Below, piece after piece: positions 11,404 to 22,251 of a stretch of 64,000 nt of DNA (its first letter is position 1; every line of letters begins with the position of its first letter). The translations under genes were made by a program, and so were the position numbers. The DNA comes from Fomitopsis serialis. Lineage: Eukaryota; Basidiomycota; Agaricomycetes; Polyporales; Fomitopsidaceae. The DNA lies in contig NW_025954985.1 of assembly GCF_022376445.1 (NCBI RefSeq), positions 62,001-126,000 on the forward strand, read 5' to 3'. The notes under the pieces were generated by a model that searched no databases, was not told the DNA's origin, and worked only from the letters and a program-made list of their open reading frames with translations.

Positions 11404-13218
11404 ATGAGCCTCTTTCTGACTCTGGCGAGGATCGTTGTTCCTGCGGTGGCTGGGGCCGCTATGGCCTCGGTTGGGTTCATCCTGGTAAGTCCTTCATTCG
11501 GGTTGCTAGGCAGTCGGTGGATACATTATATGGGTCTGTGGAGGGGCTGGAAGCAAGGCGTGTGCGACGCACCCATGGCTCGCTGGAGTTGAAATGTGTA
11601 CACTGCATCGTGCCATACATTGCGGTCATAGAGTGGCCGTCACACGACGCGTCTATTCCGTAGGTACGAATGTCACAATCATCCTGAGTTGGTACGGCTA
11701 TGCTGCTGTAAGCTCCATTCCATCTAAGTACTCCTTTCATAATTGGTTGTTGTAGGCAGCTTGCATGATACCACATTGCTGACGTCGAGAATCATTAGAG
11801 CGTTCTTGGTGCCATCGCCCAAGGCTTCGTATCCGCATTCCTAGCTCTGCCTCCAGAAGAACAACGCCTGCGAGTCGAGCCCAAGCTTCTCACTCCAACA
11901 CTTCATTCTCGCAATGCCTCAACAGCATCCCTTTACTCCGTCGCTCTCTCACACGACTCGGACTCAATTGGTCGGACGACTTCAGAAACTGCATCTTCAA
12001 AACAACAAGCCAAGATTCTGGCCGAGGATAAAGGAAGAATACTTGACGTTCCTCCATCTCCGTCTCCTCCGATCTCGCGGTCATCGTCCCAGCAAGTGGC
12101 AAGCGGGTCAAACCTACTCCAACTGTCGAAGGAGGCCATCATTCGCAGCCGCTCGCCCGTCCGACGCATCGCGTGTCAAATCCAAGAGGACTGCAGAATT
12201 CGGAGGGCGACTCGCAAGAGCACGTCTCCACCCTCGATATCAGTCGCGCTCCCTTCGCCGCTCACGCCGATCCCCTCTGCGGACCCATCCACGCCTTCGC
12301 TATCAGAACAACAATCTTTGGCTTCACACAGTTCTGGTGCGGAGAGCTCACGGCCCAAGGTCAATAGGTCCGTCACCTCGCCGACGACGAGCAGTATGTC
12401 CTCCTCTCCTCATTCCTCGCTATATCCGCCGAGCGCCGACATCCCGCACGCAGCTTCCTCGCAGAAGAAGAAATGGCTCCCGCGCAGGCAGCACAGCACG
12501 CCCCCGCAGCGGCCCCCGCCCCTCCCGCGGACGGACCCGTACCAGGCGCCGTACTTCTTCCCGACGCCCCTGTCCCCCGATGCCGCCGATTACGTGCGGC
12601 AAGTGCGCATCAGCCGGAGTTCCGTGGCGACGGGCGGGACGGTGTTCGAGCAGAGGAGGGCATGTGAACCTGGACCCATCGTCGTGGGCGGGCATCGTGC
12701 GAGGAGCAGAGAGACCTCGATCGATGGGCGGTTGGATTCGATTGGGGAGGGTGCGGCTGTTCGGGTGGTCGGAGAGGGGGAGAAGGAGGGGCGGAATGAA
12801 GCGCAGCGGAAGCAGGCTCAGGCGCCAACGAGGAGGCTGTCGTGGCATCCGGTGACGGAGGAACCTGCGTCGATGTCGCAGGAGGAGCGGCCGTCTGCAT
12901 CTCGCTCACCATCCGGGTCCGACTCCGCCCCAAATTCACCCACCAGTTTCCTCAGGAAGTCGCGCAGGTCAGTACTCTAGCACGCTATTTGGGTTGTCCG
13001 TCCTGACTGGTATCCGCAGTTTGCTACGCCCTCCACAACCACTTGCCTTTTCCTCTTTTACAAGCGAAGCTGCTTCGAGTTCGAAAGGTCGCTCGAGGTC
13101 CGGCCCGTCGCCTTCACCTGATACGCGAGAAGGTTCAGGTCCACGAACACGGAAGAAATTCTCGCTGCTCGAGAAGATCCATCATCGACGCTCGTACAGC
13201 GGGGATAAGGCCACATGA
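11404..13218 (+). CDS. Serine/proline-rich protein with possible N-terminal membrane segments
   Basis: The C-terminal two thirds are clear: one long frame from about 11817 (LGAIAQGFVSAFLALPPEEQ) through Ser/Pro/Arg-rich sequence, a GT-AG intron at about 12967-13019, then a last exon ending TRKKFSLLEKIHHRRSYSG...KAT at 13218. This body is disordered, with many SP and RS/SR phosphosite-like motifs and no enzymatic domain. The N-terminus is uncertain. An exon at 11404 (MSLFLTLARIVVPAVAGAAM) looks like a hydrophobic anchor and ends at a good GT donor, but I could not connect it to the body without guessing at small exons. It may be a separate small membrane protein. Confidence 0.5.
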
Positions 13219-13675
13219 GCTGGGGTCCCCCCATCGCCCTGCGATGGACTCTTTAATATGGCATAGATGGGTGCTCCCGCATGCCCGGCTTACCGTTGGG
13301 GTTGGCTAGGTACTACATTCTATTTTGAATCTCTTTTGCGTGCGCATTTGCGTCCCGTTACACTCCACTCATTAGACTGGCTTCCGTTGCCCATATCATT
13401 ATCACATCTCCCGGTCTCTCTAGTAGGTACAATAGTAGCTTACGCTAGGCATAAATAGTGTAACGTAGATGTAGAGCGCAATGCGAATTAGTACGCACCA
13501 TTAATGCCAGCCAACGGCCAGTGACCGTTCTTGCAAAAGTGATTGATGCATGTGATGATATCGCGGCCACGTGGACGGCCGCGTCGCGGTTCGTTTTCGG
13601 TCGCGCGTCGTCGACTCGCCTCCGACAACCACCCGCCGATTGACTCATCGCAACGTCCATCTCTTCCCCCTGTAC
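13219..13675. other. Intergenic stretch
   Basis: AT-richer 3' flank of the serine-rich gene followed by the promoter of the WD40 gene. No coding signal seen. Confidence 0.5.
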
Positions 13676-16197
13676 ATGTCTGCGATGTTGGCGGTAGCTA
13701 CGACAAGCTCGCTATCCATTACGGAGACCCAGAGCCTACGACGGGCGACCTCTCTCGCCCCGACCTGCACGCTCGACTCACCACCGACATGCCACGCCTG
13801 GACACCCGATAACTCCTCCCTCATTCTCGCCCAATGCTACTCCATCTCCCGCTATGACCCCTCTGGAACATTCACGAAGACGCTTTACGACGATGCGACC
13901 GGCGAGTCCGGTGCGATCACGGCGCTGTGGCGAAGGACCGCGGGAACACCGTCATCTTCAGCGCGGGCGAGCGGGTGCGCATCCTCGACGCACACACGGG
14001 GAAGATATCCAGCACGTTTGATACCCACAAGGCACCCGTGGTGTCGCTCTCCCTCTCGAACGACGCCAGCCTCCTCGCGTCTACCTCCGCGAACGCAGTC
14101 CATGTCCACAACCTCACGCACGGCGCGCATACCGTCCTGAGGGGGATACCCGCTGGGGAGTGCGTGATGACATGTGCGTTCCATCCGCATGCGAGGACGA
14201 GGCTCCTGGTGGGCACTGGCGCTCGGGTACTGGTGTACGATACGACGCGGCCGAGTGGGCCGCTCAAGACGATTGCGGTGAGCACGAAGAAGGACAGCAG
14301 CGGGGAGATCGTGTCGATAGCGAGCAGTCCGTTCAGCAAGACGCTCGTTGCGGTTGCCTGCAGCGGCGGCTCGATCGCTCTTGTGGATCTGGAGAAGGAC
14401 AGAGACAAGAGGTATGTGCGCACACGCAGTCGGCGTTCGTCGCATCGCTGACTCGTACTGTATGTAGTGTGTACAAGACCTGGAGCGTGCATGTCCCAAT
14501 TACGTGTCTTGCGTTCTCGGCGGACGGCGCCGTCCTCTACGTGGGCACCGAGAATGGAAAGGTGCTAGGCCAAGACCTGCGCTCGCTTGACAAGCCTCCG
14601 AGATCTACCACCGTCAGCGAAAACGGCGACCGTGTAGTAGCATTGTCCATGCAGGTAATGATATCCTCACTCTATGGTTCAATCCATCTCATCGTCATTG
14701 CAGAAGAAACTCAAGCCTGAAGACACCGCTTCTCCGGCAAAGGCATCAGCCGCAAGCAAGAAACCAGCTCCGAGCAAGCCCCTGGTACAACAAGACCAGA
14801 ACAAGACCTCTGCGCCCCGTTCAGCCACCGCGAGGTCGGATAAGCCCGAGAAGAAGACTGTCACGTCTCCACTAGCGTCCCGCACCCTTGCAGCTCGAGG
14901 GAGCCCCGCATTGAGGTCGAGGGTCACTTCGAGTGGCTCGCCTCGCGCGGTACGCCCGCGCGCAGGTGCGGGTGTGAAGTCGCCTGCGGCCAGGAAGATC
15001 AGTGCCGGTGGTGTCTCGAAGAAGATCTTCTCTCCTCCGAGGTCTCCGCCTATGCGGAGAGGACAGACTGATGAGGAGCCTGAAGACTTGAATGTGTCTG
15101 GTATGTGACTACTACAGTGAATTCTACTGCGTTTTACTGATTCTGGCGTCAACACGTCAGTCCGTATTGAGAACCTACTCAACCTTCCCGTGTCCACCCG
15201 CGCGAAGGAGAACATCATTCCGGCTGGCAGCTCACTTGAACCAGTCACGGAGGGCATGCCTCCCTCCATCTCTACTGCCGCTCCGCGTGCCACAACCCGC
15301 ACGGCAACCGCTGCGGAACACCGGACGCGAGCGGACGGCACTAACCTCCGCCGAGCCTCCGCGTTGTCCACCGCCTCCGCATCTACGAGGACACGCTCCG
15401 CATCCGGGAGCACTGCATCTAGTGGCAGAGCGAGCAAAGCGTCCACGCGCCCCACCTCCGCCGCCAGCTCGCGCACATCGCCGTCTGCACCTCCCGTTCC
15501 CAAGGTCCCCTCAGCGTACCGGGCGAAGGGTACCTCGCGCCAGTCGCTGACCCCGAGTCCAGAATTGCCGGACGTAGATGAGGACGCGCCTGCTACTCCG
15601 CTGCCAATGGGCAGGCGTGCTGGGAAGGCAAAGGCCGGCGGGATGGGTATCCTAGGGCTCGGTACGCCCGAGGTGGACCGGTGGATCAAGGCGGGCGAAG
15701 TCGGTGTTGCAAACAAGGAACATAATAGAGCAGATGGCAAGAAGGTAGGATTCGCGGGCGATGGCGATGATGACGAGGTGGAGTTCGCTCGTCGAGTGCC
15801 GCTGCCTGGCGATGCTGTTACGGAGCCCGCGTTTGCAATGCAGGTGTCCCCCGCACGACGACCGGGATTGGCCTCGGGTTCGAGCGCATCCTGGGCTGCA
15901 GCCCCCTCGCCGCTGCGCAACCTCTCCCACTCGGCGTCGCAGCCCCACCTGGGCTCGCCCAACACACGCGCCGCGGCAGGGCTGCTGCAGACTCTACTCC
16001 GCGACGCGATGTATGAGTTCCGGCAGGAGACGCACGGGGAGCTCGTTGGGCTGCATCTGGATATGCTGAGAATGGGTCGCGGGCTGCGGGGCGAGATGCG
16101 TGCCGCTGTGGATGAGTTCCGCGGGGAGATCTCGGTGCTGAGGGAAGAGAATAGGGCGCTGAAGGAGGAGAACGAGAGGTTGAAGAGGGGGTATTAG
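13676..16197 (+). CDS. NEDD1/GCP-WD-like WD40 protein (gamma-tubulin recruitment)
   Basis: Expected to bring gamma-tubulin complexes to the spindle pole and microtubules. The N-terminal half is a WD40 propeller (ILAQCYSISRYDPSG, RVRILDAHTGKISSTFDTHK, VHVHNLTHGAHTVLRG, VLVYDTTRPSGPLKTI, GSIALVDLEKDR, KTWSVHVPITCLAFSADG, NGKVLGQDLR). A long Ser/Ala/Arg-rich disordered middle follows. The extreme C-terminus is a helix: LLQTLLRDAMYEFRQETHG, LDMLRMGRGLRGEMRAAVDE, then LREENRALKEENERLKRGY. This combination is the fungal NEDD1 arrangement, in which the C-terminal helix binds gamma-tubulin. Introns lie at about 14412-14467, 14654-14701 and 15099-15158. One base appears lost at about 13925-13928, between GAITAL and VAKDRGNTV. 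It converges on DAD3. Confidence 0.82.
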
Positions 16198-16814
16198 CTT
16201 GCGACTTTTCACCTAACAATGGATTGGACCGTCATTGATTATGTTATGCTTAGTATGTTATGGTTCACGCCTCGTATGCCATCCTTGATTGACTATCGCC
16301 GGCAACCCCAGTTTGGGTTCACAGCGACGTCGGTATTCTACACGCATACTGTACGACCGTTCGACGGATGACCGGAACCCACAACAATCGTCGTCTCCAT
16401 ATGACACTGTCACTTTCCTAGTTGTGTCAACCCTATCATGAGTATCTTGGGGGGAAAGTAAGGAAAAGTCCCTCGGCCGCCTTGTAGGCATTCAAGGCGG
16501 ATCAGATATGCTAAGGCTTCATAGGCTTCTCTTGCGCTCTAGTCCCCCTCCAGGTACCGCCTTCCTCGTGTTCTCCGAGTCATCCAGTGCGACGCAGACG
16601 GTCTCTTGGGCTAGTCGCTGCGCAGCAGAACACCAGCATGAGTGCGCACGCGGAAGAGGGTGATCCGGGCAGCGTTGCGCAGGTCAGCACGGATGTAAAT
16701 TGGAAGCTGGTGAATTGGGACGTCGCGCAGATGTCGTCGATTGGCATGTCGGGTAAATGGTGGGTATGCACCTGGAGTAAGGTATCTGTACAAGTTCGAG
16801 ATTTTCAAGAACAG
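16198..16814. other. Intergenic stretch between convergent genes
   Basis: 3' flanks of the NEDD1-like gene and DAD3. A 78-codon plus-strand frame at 16587 has no recognisable features. Confidence 0.5.
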
Positions 16815-17320
16815 TCAGAATGAAGAGTTGACGCATGCCCTGACGTGGGCTGGAGACTGACCTTCACTGGTCTCTGGCTCGTTCATGGTCGTGTCGGCGA
16901 AGGATGGTGACTCTTCCATTGGCTGCTCATTGATAACGGCCCATACAGAAGCTTTGAACTGGATTGGGATTACGGAGACGTCAGGAATACGCGACGGAGA
17001 GCTCGTCAATATACTCACTAGCGTGAGTACCAACCCCATCTTCACCTCCAACGCCCGCAACCTCCTCAGCATAGACTCATCTGGCGCCTCACTCAGTCTA
17101 CGCGTCTCAACTACGAGCTATGCGTGTTTTCCCCACAAGCAATGAATATACCCATCATTCAGCGGGACATAACCCATAAGCCTCGATGGCGCACCTCTTT
17201 GATGTTTTGCGAGAGCTTCGCGTACTGCCAAAGGACTTCGGCCTCCGTTTCGGAGAGGGATGGGTGGTCCGCGTAGGGGTTTGTGGAGAATACCTCGGTT
17301 CCGGATACCGAGTGGTTCAT
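16815..17320 (-). CDS. DAD3: DASH/Dam1 complex subunit Dad3
   Basis: Small coiled-coil subunit of the outer-kinetochore DASH ring that couples chromosomes to microtubules. Three exons (17195-17320, 17019-17117, 16815-16958) join in frame at GT-AG sites to give about 122 residues. Diagnostic stretches are FSTNPYADHPSLSETEAEVL and WQYAKLSQNIKE in exon 1, ETRRLSEAPDESMLRRLRAL and EVKMGLVLTL in exon 2, and FKASVWAVINEQ at the start of exon 3. The yeast proteins are under 100 residues; the extra length is a polar acidic C-terminal tail. The start is the ATG just before the conserved block; another at 17362 would add 14 residues. Confidence 0.85.
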
Positions 17321-19496
17321 TTTTGTACTCAACTTGGCTGCCTGTGCAAGGTGGAAGATCAACGTTACGGCCAGCGACCTTCATCCACTAGTAGGTAGTC
17401 TCGGACAAGCCTCGGATCGCACGCCACGAATTTGGCCACAAATGATCGATGATCGCCCGAGCTGGTTCGTCCGCGCGTGACGTCCGTCCACAGTCACTTA
17501 GACCGAGTAATAGTCACAGTTAGACAATCCGATACATATGTACAGCAGTTCTAAATGACGAGACGGGGTGGGCTTCACATTTGTTCTACAATGTCACTCT
17601 ACTATGTATTACATCAGGCCGGGATATCGGCCATCCTACTCGGTTATCCGAGAACTTACTTACTTGTTGTTGTCGAGTGGGCTCTTCCACGATAAAGACT
17701 CGGGATTGCAGTGCGCGGAACCATGACTCTGAGTCAATTCAAGAAGCTCGAGACCATCATTCGCTGTGAGGCTTCGGGGTCCGCCAAGCTAATGTGACAA
17801 TGCGAGAGTCAGTGCATGTCTGCCGCGAGGGGAAAATTTGACTTACACGGAAGAACTTGAAGGGTAGGACGTGTCTAAGTTACACTGCTCGATGACACGT
17901 CAGGGAAGTCGTGCCGCAGGGTGTAAGGTGAGGAGTCAGCATTATATACGAAGGCTGTGTTGGGACTCACAACGTGGGGAGACGGGGGCAGCGGTTGTGA
18001 TAACGGCGAGGCCAGCAAGGGCGAGCTCCCGGGCGAGAAAGGGTCACACGCGCATCATTGACGGAGCTCGTGAAGGCCTGGCAGGGTCGTAGCAGCGGCA
18101 AGATAAAAGCGTCGAGGGCAACAAGAGCCTGAGCAGAGTTCACTCAACGAACTTGCTGGAGTGCTCGGTGCGGTCAAGATGGTGCCGTCGCCGTCTACGT
18201 CTAGCTTCATATACGTATACCGCCGCAGTGACAATTTGCGTGCAGCATGGTGAACTCCTCGCTACGTAAAACAAATCCAGATGTATTCAGTCTCAGGAAC
18301 CAGGAATAAGTCTCGCTGTATGCTTACGTGTTCAAGTCAAAGTTGGTCACAGCATCGAGACAGCAAACGCACGGGCCCGGGAAGACCAGAGGCAACGAGC
18401 ATTATAGCGACGAGGGTATGAATGGCGAGCTGAGTGGGGTGTTAGTACTTAGTACATTGAGCGCGTCGTATAGGGGGGAGAGGAATTTGTGAATCCGTCG
18501 CGAGGAGAATCTGTGAACATCAGTCGAGGTCGAAAGTCAAACACCTGGAGCCAAAGTCAACGCCTAGAACGGCAAGAAAAATGCCTGGGTCATCATGAAC
18601 CATGCTTGGATTTGTTACTGTCCGTGCGCCAGCCTTATGCAGGGCCACTGCGCGACAAGCGAACACCTCAAGGAAAGTCAGTTAATTCGGCATTGCCGTC
18701 TTGGTCTGGGACACAATCATGACTGCAATGGTCAAGCACATTCTATCAATATCAGCGAAGGCAAATCCTTCAATAAGGCCTTGAGATCTTGCATATGAGA
18801 TCTTGCATACGTACAGCTTGAGTCGAGTCGCCACTCACAGCCTCGAGCCTATGTAAGTCACCAAACGGGACAAATCCTTCGCCGACACTTGCGTATGAGT
18901 TCTCTGGGTTTCGTCGATACAGGTAGATGAGATGCAGTCCAGTTTCAAGCCAACCTCAGCGACGCACCGATCATTTCAAGTTATGAAGCGATGCAAGGAT
19001 GCGGATGCGGCGTCCAGTGATATATTACTACCTTATGTCAAGATCATCCTGTGTTTCCCTTGACTCTGAGCGTGACTAACAGTTGCACCCGCGCCAGATG
19101 CAGATGGTCCCGCAGTGCGACGGACAAGGTCGGCGTCGCCTAGGTAGCGGGGACGCGACAGGACGCGACGCCCGGCGAGCGCCCCGGGCGCGTCTCGATG
19201 AGGGCAGCGTGGGACGAGCGCCGTGCGCTGATTGGCTAAGAAGCTTCCGCTCGCGCGAGCGCGGACTTGGCGCGGACGGTCATCCCAACTTCAACTTGAC
19301 TTCAACTTCCTCCTCCTTCACCTCCTCCTCTCGCTCCTCCGCGCCCCAGCTCGCGCGCGACGACGCTCCAGCGGTGACCGCCTCAGGCCAGTGTGCAGCT
19401 GCCATCTCTCATGTCTATTTCGTGAGTACAAGCACGCCTGACATGGACACCTCTGACGGATACCCATAGCTGCACGGCTAGCGTGTCAATACCCTC
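17321..19496. other. Gene-poor stretch with possible minus-strand secreted-protein exons
   Basis: Only weak signals. On the minus strand between about 18050 and 17560 there is a signal-peptide-like run (FLARELALAGLAVITTAAPV), and an open exon of about 42 codons (LGGPRSLTANDGLELLELTQ onward) framed by an AG acceptor and a GTAAGTAAG donor. I could not join them in one frame. From 19080 to 19490 the sequence is the GC-rich leader of the CCCH gene. Nothing else is supported. Confidence 0.3.
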
Positions 19497-22038
19497 ATGA
19501 CCATCCCTGATCCTCCATGGAAGCAAAAGAGTGCGTACGAGTGCTTTGCGTCATGTTCAGAGTCTGACATGGTCGCTGTAGCGCGTCCCTGCCCGTTCTA
19601 CTCGCAAGGGCGCTGTTTATTCTCAGACTCTTGCAACTTCTTGCACGAAGTGAAGGCACCGCGTCCTGAAACCGAATCATGTTCGACATCCAGGTCTCCA
19701 CTGCCGTCGCCCCCCGAGTCGCCCGTCGACATGACTCTATCCCAGAAGCAGGCTCGGCGAACTTCCAAGGTTGTCCGCTTCGTCTCGCCGCCGCCGCGTT
19801 CGCCGCGTCTGTCCAGCCTGCTCCTTGCACTTGGTAGTGCCATTCAACAGGAAGAGATGGAGGCAGATCGGAGCTCGGACTCGAAGAAGAATATGAGAGC
19901 GAAGAGACGATGCTGTCAGCTCTTCCGAGGCAGTCGAAGATGAGTGCGACGAGGATTCTCCCGTGAGGATCCTCTGGCCACGAGATGTCTCTAGCCACGA
20001 GGAATCTCTCGACATGAAGGTGTGTCCCGTCATGAGGATGTCCCCGTTATGAGGATATTCCCCGTCATAAGGATATTCCCCGTCATGCAGAGATTCCCCC
20101 TCGTCATGGTCATGAGGATATCCCCCGTCGCGAGGATATCTCTCGCCATGCACGTGTCTTCGTCCGAGGATCTCTCCCGTCTGCGGATTTCGCTCGCTCA
20201 CCGAAAGCACGTCGGTACCGTCTCGATGCTCTTCATTCCAGTGCTCGCGACGATATGCAACGGCTCCGATGCGGCCATCACGCCGCGGTCGAGCATCGCT
20301 CAAGGATCGGACTCCTCCCTAGGTGACGAAGAGATCACATCACGCAGTTTCCTGTGCCGCCGTCGTTCACGCGTCCGCCGTCGGGTCTGCTGTCGCCGAT
20401 TGAGATCAGCGCGACTGGCCCTCTCATGGCGTTCTTGTCCCCGGAGCGAGGCGGCTCCGACTTGCAGCGCGAGGACTCGATCGACTCCGGGTTCGCGGAA
20501 GGCTGCTTCGTCCCGGCCACGTTCCTGACTTCGCCTCCGCGGAGTCCCCGGCGCATGTCTACGTTCTCCATCCTGTCATCACCATTTGGCTCGCCGACGA
20601 AGCGCATGCGCCTCGTCGGCGAGGAGCACCACCACACGCCCGGGTTGGCCGACTTCTTCTCCCCGGCTTTCAGCGCGGGCGCGAGCCAGTTTGAGGACGC
20701 AGACGAGAGCAGGGTGCAGTACTCGGACGTCGATTCGCGCCCCCCGTCGGCGGAGGGCGAGCAGGCGAGAGTCCGATCGTCGGGAAGTCCAGTGGAGAGG
20801 CCGACGAGGACCGCTAGCGACTGTGAAGGTGAACACGCTCTCGCCCGCGGACTCGCCAGAGCCGCCCGCCGGCCGTCGGTGGTCATAGAGGGCGTGAGCC
20901 CTGTCAGGAACGACGGATTCCACGACTTCTTCGACAGGTACGTCCTAGGGCAGCCCTCCGAGGACAGCCACATCTCAAGTGACGAGTACTCCGTGGCGCC
21001 ATCCACCGTATCCACCGTGCCGACGCCCTCGTCTCTCGAGACTCCCGGCTCTGGGTCGCATGTCTTTACTGCGCCTCCGCGAATCTGGACCCCCGGTGCG
21101 GACAGCGACTATGCGTCGCCCCTGCCGTCGCCCTTCGAGGATCGCCCTCCGCGTGTGTTCTCGAATCCCGCGAAGGGCAAGTCCTTGGTCCGGTCTGAGA
21201 GCCCGTGGTCCCAGTTCTCGCCACAACCGTCGCCCGCGCCATCCTCAACCACGTCGCCTCTCGACGCTTTGCAAACATCACCTCTTCCATCTTCGCACCC
21301 TTCGCCTCTATATTCTCGGCCAACGTCTCTTCATTACTCACAGCCATCGCCCGTCCAGCCCTCTCAGCTATCGCCTCTCCAGCCCTCACCTCCTCCAGCC
21401 CTCTCAACCATCGCTTTTCCAGCCCTCTCAACCATCGCCTCTCCAACCCTCCCACCCATCGCCACAGCCGTCTCCGCAGCCGTCCCTCGCCGAGCCTGTG
21501 GGTGCGGCAGACGCGCAGGAGCCCCAAGCGAAATGGGAGCGGCGCGCGTCGACGCGGGTGCCCCTAGCGTGGAGGCAGTCGTCTTCCAGCGGGTCGCTCA
21601 GTCGCGCGAGCTCGCTGAGGCAGTCGAGGGTAGGCCGGCCACGGCCGCCGGCGCTGACTGGCTTAAACGCGACATCGCATGACAGGGCGCCGTCCACGCT
21701 GAAGGAGAGTGTGAGTGCCGAGGGCACGCATGTATCGGAGGGCGCGGACGTGCTGCATATTTCCCCTGAGCACTCGGCGCCTTCTGTCCCTGGGTCTTCG
21801 CGACTAAAACCTTTACGTTTGGTGAGTTTTTCCTTTGGCGGGCCGAGAGCGATAGACGAGACGTTGAATGTGGGGTTCGTAGTCAATGATCCTGAGCGCG
21901 TCGAATTCTGCGTCTGCATCTCCGTTGTCCCCTTCGTTCCAATCATCATCTGGATTAGAGTCAAGCAATAGCATTCCTCCTCTCACAACTGGTACAACTG
22001 GTAGGACACTCTGCTACTCCGCTCCGGCCCTGCACTGA
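19497..22038 (+). CDS. CCCH zinc-finger protein with HED-type repeats and Ser/Pro-rich body (frame-broken)
   Basis: Exon 1 encodes MTIPDPPWKQK; a GT-AG intron (about 19531-19581) leads into TRPCPFYSQGRCLFSDSCNF ending LH, a single C-x7-C-x5-C-x3-H finger of the RNA-binding CCCH class. Next come Ser/Pro-rich sequence and a short tandem repeat around 20020-20140 coding His-Glu-Asp-(Ile/Val)-Pro/Ser-Arg units. A long disordered region follows (LTSPPRSPRRMSTFSILSSP, FGSPTKRMRL, then QPS/PSP repeats), a last intron at about 21822-21873, and the end at 22038 (CYSAPALH). Several frame changes are needed, one at the four-C run 20042-20045 and one in the Pro/Ser repeats near 21385. The role is probably mRNA binding or regulation, by inference from the finger. 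Confidence 0.7.
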
Positions 22039-22251
22039 AGTACGGCTTCTCTGACAGCATACACCCCATCATCGCCGACTGTATCATCAGACTACTCTCT
22101 ATCTAATGCTCGATTGGTATGGTGCTGCTTTCCGGTGTACATAGAGACTAACACAGCGCAAATCTCACATAGCTCTCATCTCGTCGAACAAGTCTCATAC
22201 CACCTCGCACTCGCAATACCCTACTTATTGACAGCACGTACGCTCCTTCGC

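Noticed and set aside
14679..15965. 428-codon minus-strand ORF
   Set aside because: It is antisense to the Ser/Ala/Arg-rich part of the NEDD1-like gene, whose composition keeps the opposite strand open; it has no introns or motifs of its own.
19737..20303. 188-codon minus-strand ORF with His/Asp/Tyr repeats
   Set aside because: Antisense to the HED-type repeats of the CCCH gene, which encodes a real zinc finger in the plus direction with proper splicing.
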